DNA of 64,000 bases from Rutidosis leptorrhynchoides (taxonomy: Eukaryota > Streptophyta > Magnoliopsida > Asterales > Asteraceae): NCBI RefSeq assembly GCF_046630445.1, contig NC_092335.1, positions 633,630,001-633,694,000 of the forward strand, given 5' to 3'. A program made the translations under genes and the position numbers. The notes beneath the pieces are model-generated. The model was given only the letters and a program-made list of their open reading frames with translations, had not been told where the DNA came from and searched no databases. Below, piece after piece: positions 1 to 10,034 of the stretch. Position 1 is the first letter of the stretch; the number at the start of each line of letters is the position of its first letter.

Positions 1-3000
1 AAAGAGGTACCCAAATCCTTCCGGCAAAATATCGAAGTCCAGTCTCCTTAACCTCGAATCGAGAGACGAGAATGTTCAAATGTTCATGAGATATATTTTC
101 CTCCTTGAGAGCCTCATCTTGGGCTACTCGGATCTGGCTGTTGAGATTTGAATGAATGGTGATGTTCAGTGCCCGAACACGAAGAGGTGCCATCCTCTCC
201 TTTCTGCTCAAAGCGTCAGCTACAACATTGGCCTTGCCAGGATGATAACGAAGTTCACAATCATAGTCGTTCAGCGTCTCGATCCATTGACGCTGTCTCA
301 TATTCAGTTGCTTCTGATCAAAGATGTGTTGGAGGCTTTTATGATCGGTGAAAATAGTTCTCTTAGTTCCATAAAGATAGTGTCTCCACAGTTTTAATGC
401 GAAGACAACGGCTCCAAGCTCGAGATCATGAGTAGTGTAATTTCGTTCGTGAATCTTCAGTTGACGAGAGGCATAAGCGATAACCTTTGTGTGTTGCATC
501 AGTACACAACCAAAACCACTTTTCGAAGCATCGCAATAAACTACGAAATCGTCACTGCCTTCAGGAAGTGATAAGATATGTGCGGTGGTTAATTTCTTCT
601 TCAAGGTTTGAAATACAGATTCCTGTTCGGGTTCCCAAATGAACTTCTTCCCTTTGTGAGTCAGCGCGGTCAAAGGACGCGCAATCAGAGAGAAACCTTC
701 AATAAATCTTCGGTAGTAACCGGCGAGGCCTAAAAATTGGCGAATATGCGTTGGAGTAGTGGAGGTTTCCCACTTGCTGATAGCTTCAATCTTGGCGGGA
801 TCAACTTTGATACCCTGGTCGCTCACAACATGATCCAGAAATTGGACTTCCTTCAACCAAAATTCACACTTGGAGAATTTCGCATAAAGTTGCTCTTGTC
901 TCAAGAGTTCAAGCACTAATCGAAGATGTTGCTCATGCTCTTCTTCGCTCTTGGAGTAAATGAGGATATCATCTATGAAGACGATAACGAACTTATCCAG
1001 GTATGGCTTGCAGACACGATTCATGAGATCCATGAACACGGCAGGTGCGTTGGTTAAACCGAATGGCATCACGAGAAACTCATAATGACCATAACGAGTT
1101 CTGAATGCAGTCTTCATCACATCGCTTTCTTTCACCCTCAACTGGTAATAACCGGATCGCAAATCGATCTTAGAGTAAACGCTCGATCCTTGTAGTTGAT
1201 CAAAAAGATCGTCAATTCGGGGAAGAGGGTACCGATTCTTGATCGTCAATTTGTTGAGTTCACGGTAGTCGATACACATGCGGAAGGATCCGTCCTTCTT
1301 CTTCACAAACAAGACAGGTGCGCCCCAAGGCGAGAAACTTGGTTGGATGAATCCACGGTCTAGCAGTTCTTGTAATTGGCTCTGCAACTCCCGCATTTCA
1401 GAAGGTGCGAGTCGATAAGGTGCGCGAGCTACAGGTGCAGCTCCTGGCACTAAGTTGATTTGAAAATCTACTGCTCTTGGTGGCGGCAATCCAGGCAATT
1501 CCTCCGGAAAGACATCGGAAAAGTCGTTCACAATTCGAACATCGTTCACACTCTTCACCTCGGTTTCTAATGTTTTCACATGTGCTAGCACAGCAAGACG
1601 TCCTTTCTTCATGATGCTTTGCGCTTTCACGCAACTAATGAGGTTCAGCTTCGAGGTACATCTCTCTCCGTAAATGATCAGTGGCTCGCCGTCTCCGTGT
1701 GGTATACGAAGAGCTTTATCTCCACAGATAATGTCAGCCCTTATCTTGATCAACCAGTCCATACCTACAATAACATCAAAGCTTCCCAACTTAATGGGTA
1801 TCAAGTCAATCTCGAAATCCACACCAGCTATGTTGATAATAGCTCCTCGACTAATATGGTCAACTTTCTCAAGTTTTCCATTGGCTACCTCTATAAGCAT
1901 ACTCTCCTTTAAAGGAACTAACGACCAATTTATCTTATCGCAAAAGTGTCTACATACATAACTTCTATCGGCACCAGTATCAAATAGGACAGAAGCTAAT
2001 AGATTGTTGATAGTGAATATACCTGTCACCAAGTCGGGGTTCTCACGAGCATCCCTTGCATTTACATTGAAAGCTCTACCACGCGGTGGTCCGCCATCTT
2101 TTCGCTTGTTTGGGCACTCGTTCTTGAAATGGCCCGGCTGCCCACATTCATAACACTTTCTCGGTCCATTGGTGTTCGGCTTCCCAGTCATGGTGGTAAT
2201 CTTACAGTCCCTACCAATATGCCCAGTCCGTTTGCACTTTTCACAAACAACGTTACAATACCCGGTGTGGTGCTTGTAGCACCTCTTGCATTGCGGTAGG
2301 GTACCCTTGTAGTTGGGGTTTGAGTTGGTGTTCGGAGTGGGGTTCCTTCCATCATTGTGCCTCTTGGCGGGGGTTTGATCATAGGTTCTCCCCTTGCTGT
2401 TATCCCACTTACGCTTGTCACTACTACCCGCTTCAAACTTAGCCTTTTCCGGTTCATCGATGATAATTTGGTTCATTAAAGTATGCGCCATGCGCATTGC
2501 CTCCGGGACATTAGGTGGCTTAGACGAGGTGACATTTCCCTTAATGGACTTAGGAAGTCCCCACAAGTATCTCTCCATACGCTTGAATTTCGGGGTGACC
2601 ATGGTAGGACACATCAGGGCTAGTTCCAAATACCTACGATTGTACCCATCGAGATCGTTCCCTACAACCTTCAACTGCATAAACTCAATCTCCATCTTCT
2701 GTATCTCAGTTCTCGGACAATACTCTTCAATCATGGCCGCTTTGAATTCTTCTCATGGCGTGGCATACGCCTCATCAATACCCTTGGCTTGAGCCATTGT
2801 GTTCCACCAAGTGAGGGTGCCATCCGCCAGTGTACAAGAGGCATATTTTGTCTTGTTTGCCTCTGAGCAGTTGCTAACTCGGAATACATATTCTAGTTTT
2901 TCAAACCACCTAGTGAGACCAACCGGCCCCTCGGTACCACTAAAATTATGGGGCTTGCAACTTTGGAACTCCTTGTACGTGCACCCATTTCGATTGGGCT

Positions 3001-3115
3001 GAATAACCGGTGGCGGTGGGGCTTGGGGTTGCATTTCCACAATGGCTGCGGCTACCCTTTCGGCAATCATTTCTTCGATTTGAGCAGTTGTGGGTGTTGA
3101 TCTTCCGTTTGCCAT
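1..3115 (-). pseudogene. Ty3/gypsy gag-pol, lower unit of tandem pair (partial, gag nonsense)
   Basis: Minus-strand polyprotein starting at the ATG ending at 3115 (MANGRSTPT). Reading down: gag capsid region, CCHC zinc knuckles (about 2290-2120), aspartic protease DTGADRSY (about 1984-1960), reverse transcriptase with FIDD (about 975-960), RNase [11 protein letters not shown] (about 540-505), and the start of integrase at the window edge. The frame is broken in gag by TGA at 2753-2755 where the paired families have Trp (TGG), a single G-to-A change on the coding strand. Below that stop I read the frame as open to position 1. Both knuckles keep their Cys/His residues. The 3' part and its 3' LTR lie outside the window. 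By sequence it is the sister of the unit at 20775-24525. Likely non-functional unless the stop is bypassed. Confidence 0.9.
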
Positions 3116-3414
3116 GATGTTCTAAACAAAAATTTTGACTCAAGTCAAAATCCAGCATTCAATATATAATAATACAGTATATGGTAACCAACATTGAATC
3201 AACACATCACATGTTTATTAAGTAATGCAACCAGGTACAAATACCACAGAATCATCATACAGTGACGTAAATAGAACACCGCGCAAGAATTAAATAACGC
3301 AAAGTTTCATTCATTAATAATAATAAGTTGCATACATCCGCATAGATTCGTACAATACATAAGTAATACATAAAACTACAACTAGATTACATAATAAAAT
3401 CTACTACAAAGGTC
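3116..3414 (-). other. Spacer between leader ORF and gag (gypsy lower unit)
   Basis: About 300 bp of AT-rich DNA on the minus-strand transcript between the leader ORF stop and the gag ATG. I see no ORF or strong structure. Confidence 0.6.
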
Positions 3415-3889
3415 CTATGGTGAAGGTGGGTGTAGGATGTCCAATACATGAGACATCTGGTCCTCGAGCTCAGCTACCCGAGCACGGAGGATCTCCACCT
3501 CCCTTGTCAGTTGGAGATGGTGGGGTAGGCGGTGCTGGTGGTGCCGGTGGTGCAGACGGTCTGGCTCTAGAAGTAGAGGCTGCAAAGCGGTAAGGCTTAC
3601 GCACAAAAGGATCAGCAGGGTACGGCACAAGCCGCTTACGGGCGGTAACCCTACGACGCCGACCATATGCGTCAGTGAATGCTCGACCTCCGTTGATCCC
3701 CGGAATGACGGTGCCATCGAAACGGTACCGCTTCTTCGGCGGGGTGGAGGGTGGCTGTACAGGTGCATCATCAGGGTCCTCATTTGAATCCTCGTCACTA
3801 GAGTCGTCGGATGAAGAATCGGCGGATGATGGGTCGTCTAAATCGGCTGGGGGTGGCTGCACGGGTGGCTCTCCTCGGGCAGCCATCAT
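3415..3889 (-). pseudogene. Leader ORF part b: acidic, Pro-rich, coiled-coil end
   Basis: Starts ATGATGG at 3889, directly after a TAG that ends leader part a in the same frame once E1 is removed. It encodes a Pro-rich then Ser/Asp/Glu-rich stretch (SSADSSSDDSSDEDSNEDPDD), a basic block (GRRRRVTARKR), and Ala/Pro repeats. That frame stops near 3470; a different frame from there reads LTREVEILRARVAELEDQM, a leucine-heptad coiled coil, stopping at 3415. A frameshift around 3500-3530 therefore probably separates the halves. It lies between LTR/PBS and gag, where non-canonical additional ORFs occur in some plant Ty3 elements. Function unknown. Confidence 0.55.
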
Positions 3890-3920
3890 CTATCGGTATC
3901 TGGCGGGTCCGATCGGCACG

Positions 3921-3925
3921 AGATG
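3921..3925. repeat. Target-site duplication AGATG, left of E1
   Basis: AGATG directly precedes the E1 5' LTR and recurs directly after its 3' LTR (17038-17042). A five-base duplication is normal for LTR retrotransposon integration. Confidence 0.95.
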
Positions 3926-6900
3926 TGTAGTGACCCGAACTTTTCCATGTTTATATATATTAATTGAGATTGATATTTACATGATTAAATGTTTCCAACA
4001 TGTTAAGCAATCAAACTTGTTAAGACTTGATTAATTGAAATATGTTTCATATAGACAATTGACCACCCAAGTTGACCGGTGATTCACGAACGTTAAAACT
4101 TGTAAAAACTATATGATGACATATATATGGATATATATATATAGTTAAAATGATACTATGATAAGTAAACATATCATTAAGTATATTAACAATGAACTAC
4201 ATATGTAAAAACAAGACTACTAACTTAATGATTTTTAAACGAGACATATATGTAACGATTATCGTTGTAAAGACATTTAATGTATATATATCATATTAAG
4301 AGATATTCATACATGATAATATCATGATAATATAATAATTTAAAATCTTATTTGATATTATAAACAGTGGGTTAACAACATTTAACAAGATCGTTAACCT
4401 AAAAGTTTCAAAACAACACTTACATGTAACGACTAACGATGACTTAACGACTCAGTTAAAATGTATATACATGTAGTGTTTTAATATGTATTTATACACT
4501 TTTGAAAGACTTCAATACACTTATCAAAATACTTCTACTTAACAAAAATGCTTACAATTACATCCTCGTTCAGTTTCATCAACAATTCTACTCGTATGCA
4601 CCCGTATTCGTACTCGTACAATACACAGCTTTTAGATGTATGTACTATTGGTATATACACTCTAATGATCAGCTCTTAGCAGCCCATGTGAGTCACCTAA
4701 CACATGTGGGAACCATCATTTGGCAACTAGCATGAAATATCTCATAAAATTACAAAAATATGAGTAATCATTCATGACTTATTTACATGAAAACAAAATA
4801 ACATATCCTTTATATCTAATCCATACACCAACGACCAAAAACACCTACAAACACTTTCATTCTTCAATTTTCTTCATCTAATTGATCTCTCTCAAGTTCT
4901 ATCTTCAAGTTCTAAGTGTTCTTCATAAATTCCAAAAGTTCTAGTTTCATAAAATCAAGAATACTTTCAAGTTTGCTAGCTCACTTCCAATCTTGTAAGG
5001 TGATCATCCAACCTCAAGAAATCTTTGTTTGTTACAGTAGGTTATCATTTTAATACAAGGTAATAATCATATTCAAACTTTGGTTCAATTTCTATAACTA
5101 TAACAATCTTATTTTAAGTGATGATCTTACTTGAACTTGTTTTCGTGTCATGATTCTGCTTCAAGAACTTCGAGCCATCCAAGGATCCATTGAAGCTAGA
5201 TCCATTTTTATCTTTTCCAGTAGGTTTATCCAAGGAACTTAAGGTAGTAATGATGTTCATAACATCATTCGATTCATACATATAAAGCTATCTTATTCGA
5301 AGGTTTAAACTTGTAATCACTAGAACATAGTTTAGTTAATTCTAAACTTGTTCGCAAACAAAAGTTAATCCTTCTAACTTGACTTTTAAAATCAACTAAA
5401 CACATGTTCTATATCTATATGATATGCTAACTTAATGATTTAAAACCTGGAAACACGAAAAACACCGTAAAACCGGATTTACGCCGTCGTAGTAACACCG
5501 CGGGCTGTTTTGGGTTAGTTAATTAAAAACTATGATAAACTTTGATTTAAAAGTTGTTATTCTGAGAAAATGATTTTTATTATGAACATGAAACTATATC
5601 CAAAAATTATGGTTAAACTCAAAGTGGAAGTATGTTTTCTAAAATGGTCATCTAGACGTCGTTCTTTCGACTGAAATGACTACCTTTACAAAAACGACTT
5701 GTAACTTATTTTTCCGACTATAAACCTATACTTTTCTGTTTAGATTCATAAAATAGAGTTCAATATGAAACCATAGCAATTTGATTCACTCAAAACGGAT
5801 TTAAAATGAAGAAGTTATGGGTAAAACAAGATTGAATAATTTTTCTCATTTTAGCTACGTGAAAATTGGTAACAAATCTATTCCAACCATAACTTAATCA
5901 ACTTGTATTGTATATTATGTAATCTTGAGATACCATAGACACGTATACAATGTTTCGACCTATCATGTCGACACATCTATATATATTTCGGAACAACCAT
6001 AGACACTCTATATGTGAATGTTGGAGTTAGCTATACAGGGTTGAGGTTGATTCCAAAATATATATAGTTTGAGTTGTGATCAATACTGAGATACGTATAC
6101 ACTGGGTCGTGGATTGATTCAAGATAATATTTATCGATTTATTTCTGTACATCTAACTGTGGACAACTAGTTGTAGGTTACTAACGAGGACAGCTGACTT
6201 AATAAACTTAAAATATCAAAATATATTAAAAGTGTTGTAAATATATTTTGAACATACTTTGATATATATGTATATATTGTTATAGGTTCGTGAATCAACC
6301 AGTGGCCAAGTCTTACTTCCCGACGAAGTAAAAATCTGTGAAAGTGAGTTATAGTCCCACTTTTAAAATCTAATATTTTTGGGATGAGAATACATGCAGG
6401 TTTTATAAATGATTTACAAAATAGACACAAGTACGTGAAACTACATTCTATGGTTGAATTATCGAAATCGAATATGCCCCTTTTTTATTAAGTCTGGTAA
6501 TCTAAGAATTAGGGAACAGACACCCTAATTGACGCGAATCCTAAAGATAGATCTATTGGGCCTAACAAACCCCATCCAAAGAACCGGATGCTTTAGTACT
6601 TCGAAATTTATATCATATCCGAAGGGTGTCCCGGAATGATGGGGATATTCTTATATATGCATCTTGTTATTGTCGGTTACCAGGTGTTCACCATATGAAT
6701 GATTTTTATCTCTATGTATGGGATGTGTATTGAAATATGAAATCTTGTGGTCTATTGTTACGATTTGATATATATAGGTTAAACCTATAACTCACCAACA
6801 TTTTTGTTGACGTTTTAAGCATGTTTATTCTCAGGTGATTATTAAGAGCTTCCGCTGTCGCATACTTAAATAAGGACAAGATTTGGAGTCCATGCTTGTA

Positions 6901-7177
6901 TGATATTGTGTAAAAACTGCATTCAAGAAACTTATTTTGTTGTAACATATTTGTATTGTAAACCATTATGTAAGGGTCGTGTGTAAACAGGATATTTTAG
7001 ATTATCATTATTTGATAATCTACGTAAAGCTTTTTAAACCTTTATTGATGAAATAAAGGTTATGGTTTGTTTAAAAATGAATGCAGTCTTTGAAAAACGT
7101 CTCATATAGAGGTCAAAACCTCGCAACGAAATCAATTAATATGGAACGTTTTTAATCAATAAGAACGGGACATTTCA
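3926..7177 (+). repeat. E1 5' LTR (3252 bp)
   Basis: Starts TGTAGTGACCCGAAC and ends GGGACATTTCA. A possible TATA-type site (TTTATATCT, about 4809) precedes a pyrimidine/AC-rich stretch that could be the RNA start; this is inference. Segments at 5935-6130 and 6280-6420 resemble modules in the other gypsy elements of the window. Short ORFs here also occur identically in the 3' LTR and are not credible genes. Confidence 0.95.
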
Positions 7178-7178
7178 G

Positions 7179-7192
7179 TTGGTATCCGAGCG
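7179..7192 (+). other. E1 primer-binding site
   Basis: TTGGTATCCGAGCG starts one base after the 5' LTR and resembles the complement of the initiator-Met tRNA 3' end (TGGTATCAGAGC is the usual plant form), with a C where A is usual. Confidence 0.8.
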
Positions 7193-7386
7193 TTGGTCTT
7201 AGAGAACCAGAAAATTTGCATTAGTGTGTCTTATCGAGTTTGTTAGGATGCATTAGTGAGTCTGGACTTCGACCGTGTTTTCTTTAAAAATGATTGCTTA
7301 ACATTTTTGTTGGAAACTATATATTTTTAACATATGAATATTATGTGATATATTAATCTCTTAACGTGTTTGATATTATGTGATAG
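7193..7386 (+). other. E1 untranslated leader
   Basis: AT-rich leader between the primer site and the first ORF. It ends ...TTAACGTGTTTGATATTATGTGATAG just before the ATG (given here in two parts: TTAACGTGTTTG, then ATATTATGTGATAG), which resembles a 3' splice site. Splicing is inference. Confidence 0.4.
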
Positions 7387-8001
7387 ATGTCTACCTCTAG
7401 AACAAGTCCCATTGACTCACCTAATAATAATGAAGAGTCAAATGTAAATTGGAATGATTCGTGGACTGATTCACAAGTTCCCGAAGAAGAACCGGAAGAA
7501 GAGTCGGAATCGGAAGAAGAATCGGAACCGGAAGAAGAATCGGAACCGGAAGAAGAATCGGAACCGGTGGGGGAAATAATAAAACGGTTAAGTAAAAGAG
7601 AATCCTTAACCAACCGACCAAGGTTAATTATGGTCAATGGTGTTTCCGCCAAGGAAGCAAAATATTGGGAGGATTACCAATTCTCCGATGAATCGGATTC
7701 CGACGAGAATTCCAATGATGTTATAGAAATTACCCCAACTGAATTTAAAAAGGCAAAAGAAAATAATAAAGGAAAGGGCATAAAAATAGAGAAATCTAAT
7801 TCCAACCCCGATGAACTTTATATGTATCGTCAACCCCCGAAGTCCTTAAGTTGTAACAATGACCCGGGAACCTCTAAACCACCCGGTTTTTCTAAACCAA
7901 TGTGGACAACGACGGCTCGTATTAGGGGAACATCATATATCCCTAGAAACTTGGCAAAACGAACCAAAACCGAAGAAGAAGAAACGAGCGAGTCGGAATA
8001 A
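7387..8001 (+). CDS. E1 ORF1: acidic leader protein with SIM-like motif
   Basis: Intact 204-codon ORF. Residues 32-60 are a Glu/Ser/Pro repeat (units of EEESEP, encoded by short tandem DNA repeats near 7490-7566). Residues 101-110 are acidic/serine-rich and run straight into VIEI at 112-115, the layout of a SUMO-interaction motif (hydrophobic core beside acidic residues). The rest is Lys/Asn-rich, then Pro/Ser-rich, ending in another acidic tail (EEEETSESE). No signal peptide, membrane span or known enzyme domain. It lies between the primer site and the F-box ORF. I recognise no family; a disordered interaction protein is the best description. Comparable acidic leader ORFs sit at the same place in the other two gypsy families here. 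Confidence 0.75.
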   Translation: MSTSRTSPIDSPNNNEESNVNWNDSWTDSQVPEEEPEEESESEEESEPEEESEPEEESEPVGEIIKRLSKRESLTNRPRLIMVNGVSAKEAKYWEDYQFSDESDSDENSNDVIEITPTEFKKAKENNKGKGIKIEKSNSNPDELYMYRQPPKSLSCNNDPGTSKPPGFSKPMWTTTARIRGTSYIPRNLAKRTKTEEEETSESE

Positions 8002-8138
8002 GATAGTTGTATTCGTGTGGTGTAATATATGTAATATAGTGTTCTTATGCTTTATGATATATGTAAAAATTGCTTGTATTAATAAGTATTTTTTTTATGA
8101 ATCTAACTCTTGTCTATTTTACAGTTTAAAAACACAAA
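8002..8138 (+). other. E1 inter-ORF gap with intron-like 3' end
   Basis: 137 bp between ORF1 and the F-box ORF. It ends with a textbook acceptor-like run: CTAAC (possible branch site), then CTTGTCTATTTTACAG ending at 8125, 13 bases before the F-box ATG. No matching GT donor is obvious. Confidence 0.45.
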
Positions 8139-8822
8139 ATGGATAGACAACCCAATATTTTAAGAGACCTACCCGGAGACATGATTGATGAAATCTTGTC
8201 TAGAGTCGGCCAGAATTCCTCGGCACAACTATTTAAGGCGAGATCAGTTTGTAAGACATTCGAAGAACGTTCCAAGAATGTCTTGGTTTATAAGAGACTT
8301 TCGTTTGAAAGATGGGGGATATCACATTGGGAAACCCATAAGTTACGATGTGTTTACTTTGACGCATATATTGCGGGGAACCCAAATGCTATTTTACGCA
8401 ACGGGTTAAGAAATTATTTTGACTCAATATATCCGAATATTGGACTTCGTGATTTAGAAAAAGCGGCTAACATGCAACATAAAGATGCATGTTATGCTTA
8501 CGGATTAGTAATGTTCGCTTCTCACCAAAGTGAGAACAAGAACATCGGGCTACAACTATTAAACAAAACGTTTCCACAAGTGACGGAGTCGGTAATTGGG
8601 GTAAGAAATGAGGTTTTTAGATTGTTACGGGACTGTTGGACATTACGTAACCCTCGTCCCTTTGATGACGTTACAACACGCTGTCTTATCAACGGCCATA
8701 ATGGTTATGTTGCACAAGACCAAGGATGGGAAGTAGTCCTAGTAAAACCAGAATGCATGACTTGTTTCTGGACGTATGAATTACGTGTCTTTATTGCCTT
8801 TGCTGAACGACTTGTGTACTAG
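8139..8822 (+). CDS. E1 ORF2: F-box protein with Sel1-like segment
   Basis: Intact 227-codon ORF. Residues 9-50 form an F-box (LRDLPGDMIDEILSRV... then SVCKTF), the domain that binds SKP1 in SCF ubiquitin ligases. Residues 104-141 (LRDLEKAANMQHKDACYAYG...) read as a Sel1/TPR-like helical hairpin repeat. The C-terminus has PECMTCFW (CxxC) and an aromatic helix. This order resembles plant F-box proteins of the At2g35280 type (F-box followed by Sel1-like helices), a host family of that general design; I cannot name an orthologue. It lies inside an LTR element with target duplications, so it is element cargo. The intact frame in a very young element suggests it was functional recently. Targets unknown. 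Confidence 0.85.
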   Translation: MDRQPNILRDLPGDMIDEILSRVGQNSSAQLFKARSVCKTFEERSKNVLVYKRLSFERWGISHWETHKLRCVYFDAYIAGNPNAILRNGLRNYFDSIYPNIGLRDLEKAANMQHKDACYAYGLVMFASHQSENKNIGLQLLNKTFPQVTESVIGVRNEVFRLLRDCWTLRNPRPFDDVTTRCLINGHNGYVAQDQGWEVVLVKPECMTCFWTYELRVFIAFAERLVY

Positions 8823-9163
8823 CTAGAATTGTCTTCACAACTATCTTGTATCAAAGTTATTGTGTGCTATATTTCATGCTTTATGTAAAATAAGCGGTAT
8901 TGTAAGTTTGTAAAATATTGTATAAAAGTTTGAACGCTAAATATTATTATAATCAGTTTTTCATATAGAATTGTAGTAGTTGAATTGTATATTAGCTACT
9001 AAGTATGAACTTAACGGGTAAGTACTACCCGAATTTAAACTTATAAAATGCTAATATGAAGAAAAAGCTTTTATAAATGAGTTCATATTATGCTACGAAA
9101 TACTATTAACTACTCTTAATATTCTGTATGATTAACTTGTTCCATTTGACTATTTTGAAGGAA
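8823..9163 (+). other. E1 gap between F-box ORF and gag-pol
   Basis: AT-rich 340 bp with a polypurine-like palindrome at 9011-9032 and a possible splice acceptor (ATTTTGAAG) just before the gag ATG. No other ORF is credible. Confidence 0.5.
9011..9032 (+). promoter_or_regulatory. Internal polypurine-tract-like palindrome
   Basis: TTAACGGGTAAGTACTACCC then GA. It copies the 3' polypurine tract plus the start of the LTR (TTAACGGGTAGGTAC at 13771) and is an inverted repeat (CGGGTA/TACCCG). The LARD-like element has the same motif at 52508-52528 in the equivalent place. Role unknown. Confidence 0.5.
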
Positions 9164-9997
9164 ATGGCACCGACTACTCGACACACAGTGAATATGAATG
9201 AAGAGGAATTTCGTACTTTTCTAGCTTCAAACATAGCCGCAGTACAGGCTGCGCTACATACCAACAATAACCTTGGATCTAGCAGTACAGGAAATCGTGT
9301 AGGATGCACCTACAAAGAATTCACTGCCTGCAAACCTTTGGAATTTGATGGAACCGAAGGACCGATCGGATTGAAACGGTGGACCGAGAAGGTTGAATCG
9401 GTGTTTGCCATAAGTAAGTGTACTGAAGAGGACAAAGTGAAGTACGCTACGCATACCTTCACAGGTTCTGCGTTAACATGGTGGAATACCTATCTAGAGC
9501 AAGTGGGACAAGATGATGCGTACGCACTACCGTGGTCAGCATTCAAGCACTTGATGAACGAGAAGTACCGTCCCAGAACCGAGGTCAATAAGCTCAAGAC
9601 AGAACTTAGAGGGTTACGAACCCAAGGATTTGATATTACCACGTACGAAAGACGATTCACAGAATTGTGCCTATTGTGTCCGGGAGCATTCGAAGATGAG
9701 GAAGAGAAGATCGACGCGTTTGTGAAAGGATTACCGGAAAGAATCCAAGAAGATATAAGTTCACACGAGCCCGCCTCCATACAACAGGCATGTAGAATGG
9801 CTCACAAACTAGTGAACCAGATTGAAGAAAGAATTAAAGAACAGACTGCTGAAGAGGCCAATGGGAAGCAAGTCAAAAGAAAGTGGGAGGAAAACGGTGA
9901 TAAGAATCACCAATACAACAACAACAGCAATTACAACAATAATCGCAACAATTATCCCAACAATCGCAACATCAATCGCAACTACAACAAACGGCCC

Positions 9998-10034
<37 letters not shown>

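Noticed and set aside
4502..4735. 77-codon ORF in E1 LTR, repeated at 14362-14595
   Set aside because: Identical only because the LTRs are identical; no domain and a poor start context.
7179..7192. tRNA gene at the primer site
   Set aside because: Only the primer-complementary bases are present; no cloverleaf. The same applies at 17699 and 53687.
7353..7652. Ser/Asp-rich ORF antisense to E1 ORF1
   Set aside because: It is the reverse reading of the Glu/Ser repeat codons in the sense ORF.
8139..8822. F-box ORF as an ordinary host gene that E1 happened to surround
   Set aside because: It lies between primer site and gag of one element whose LTRs and target duplications match, so it entered with the element.
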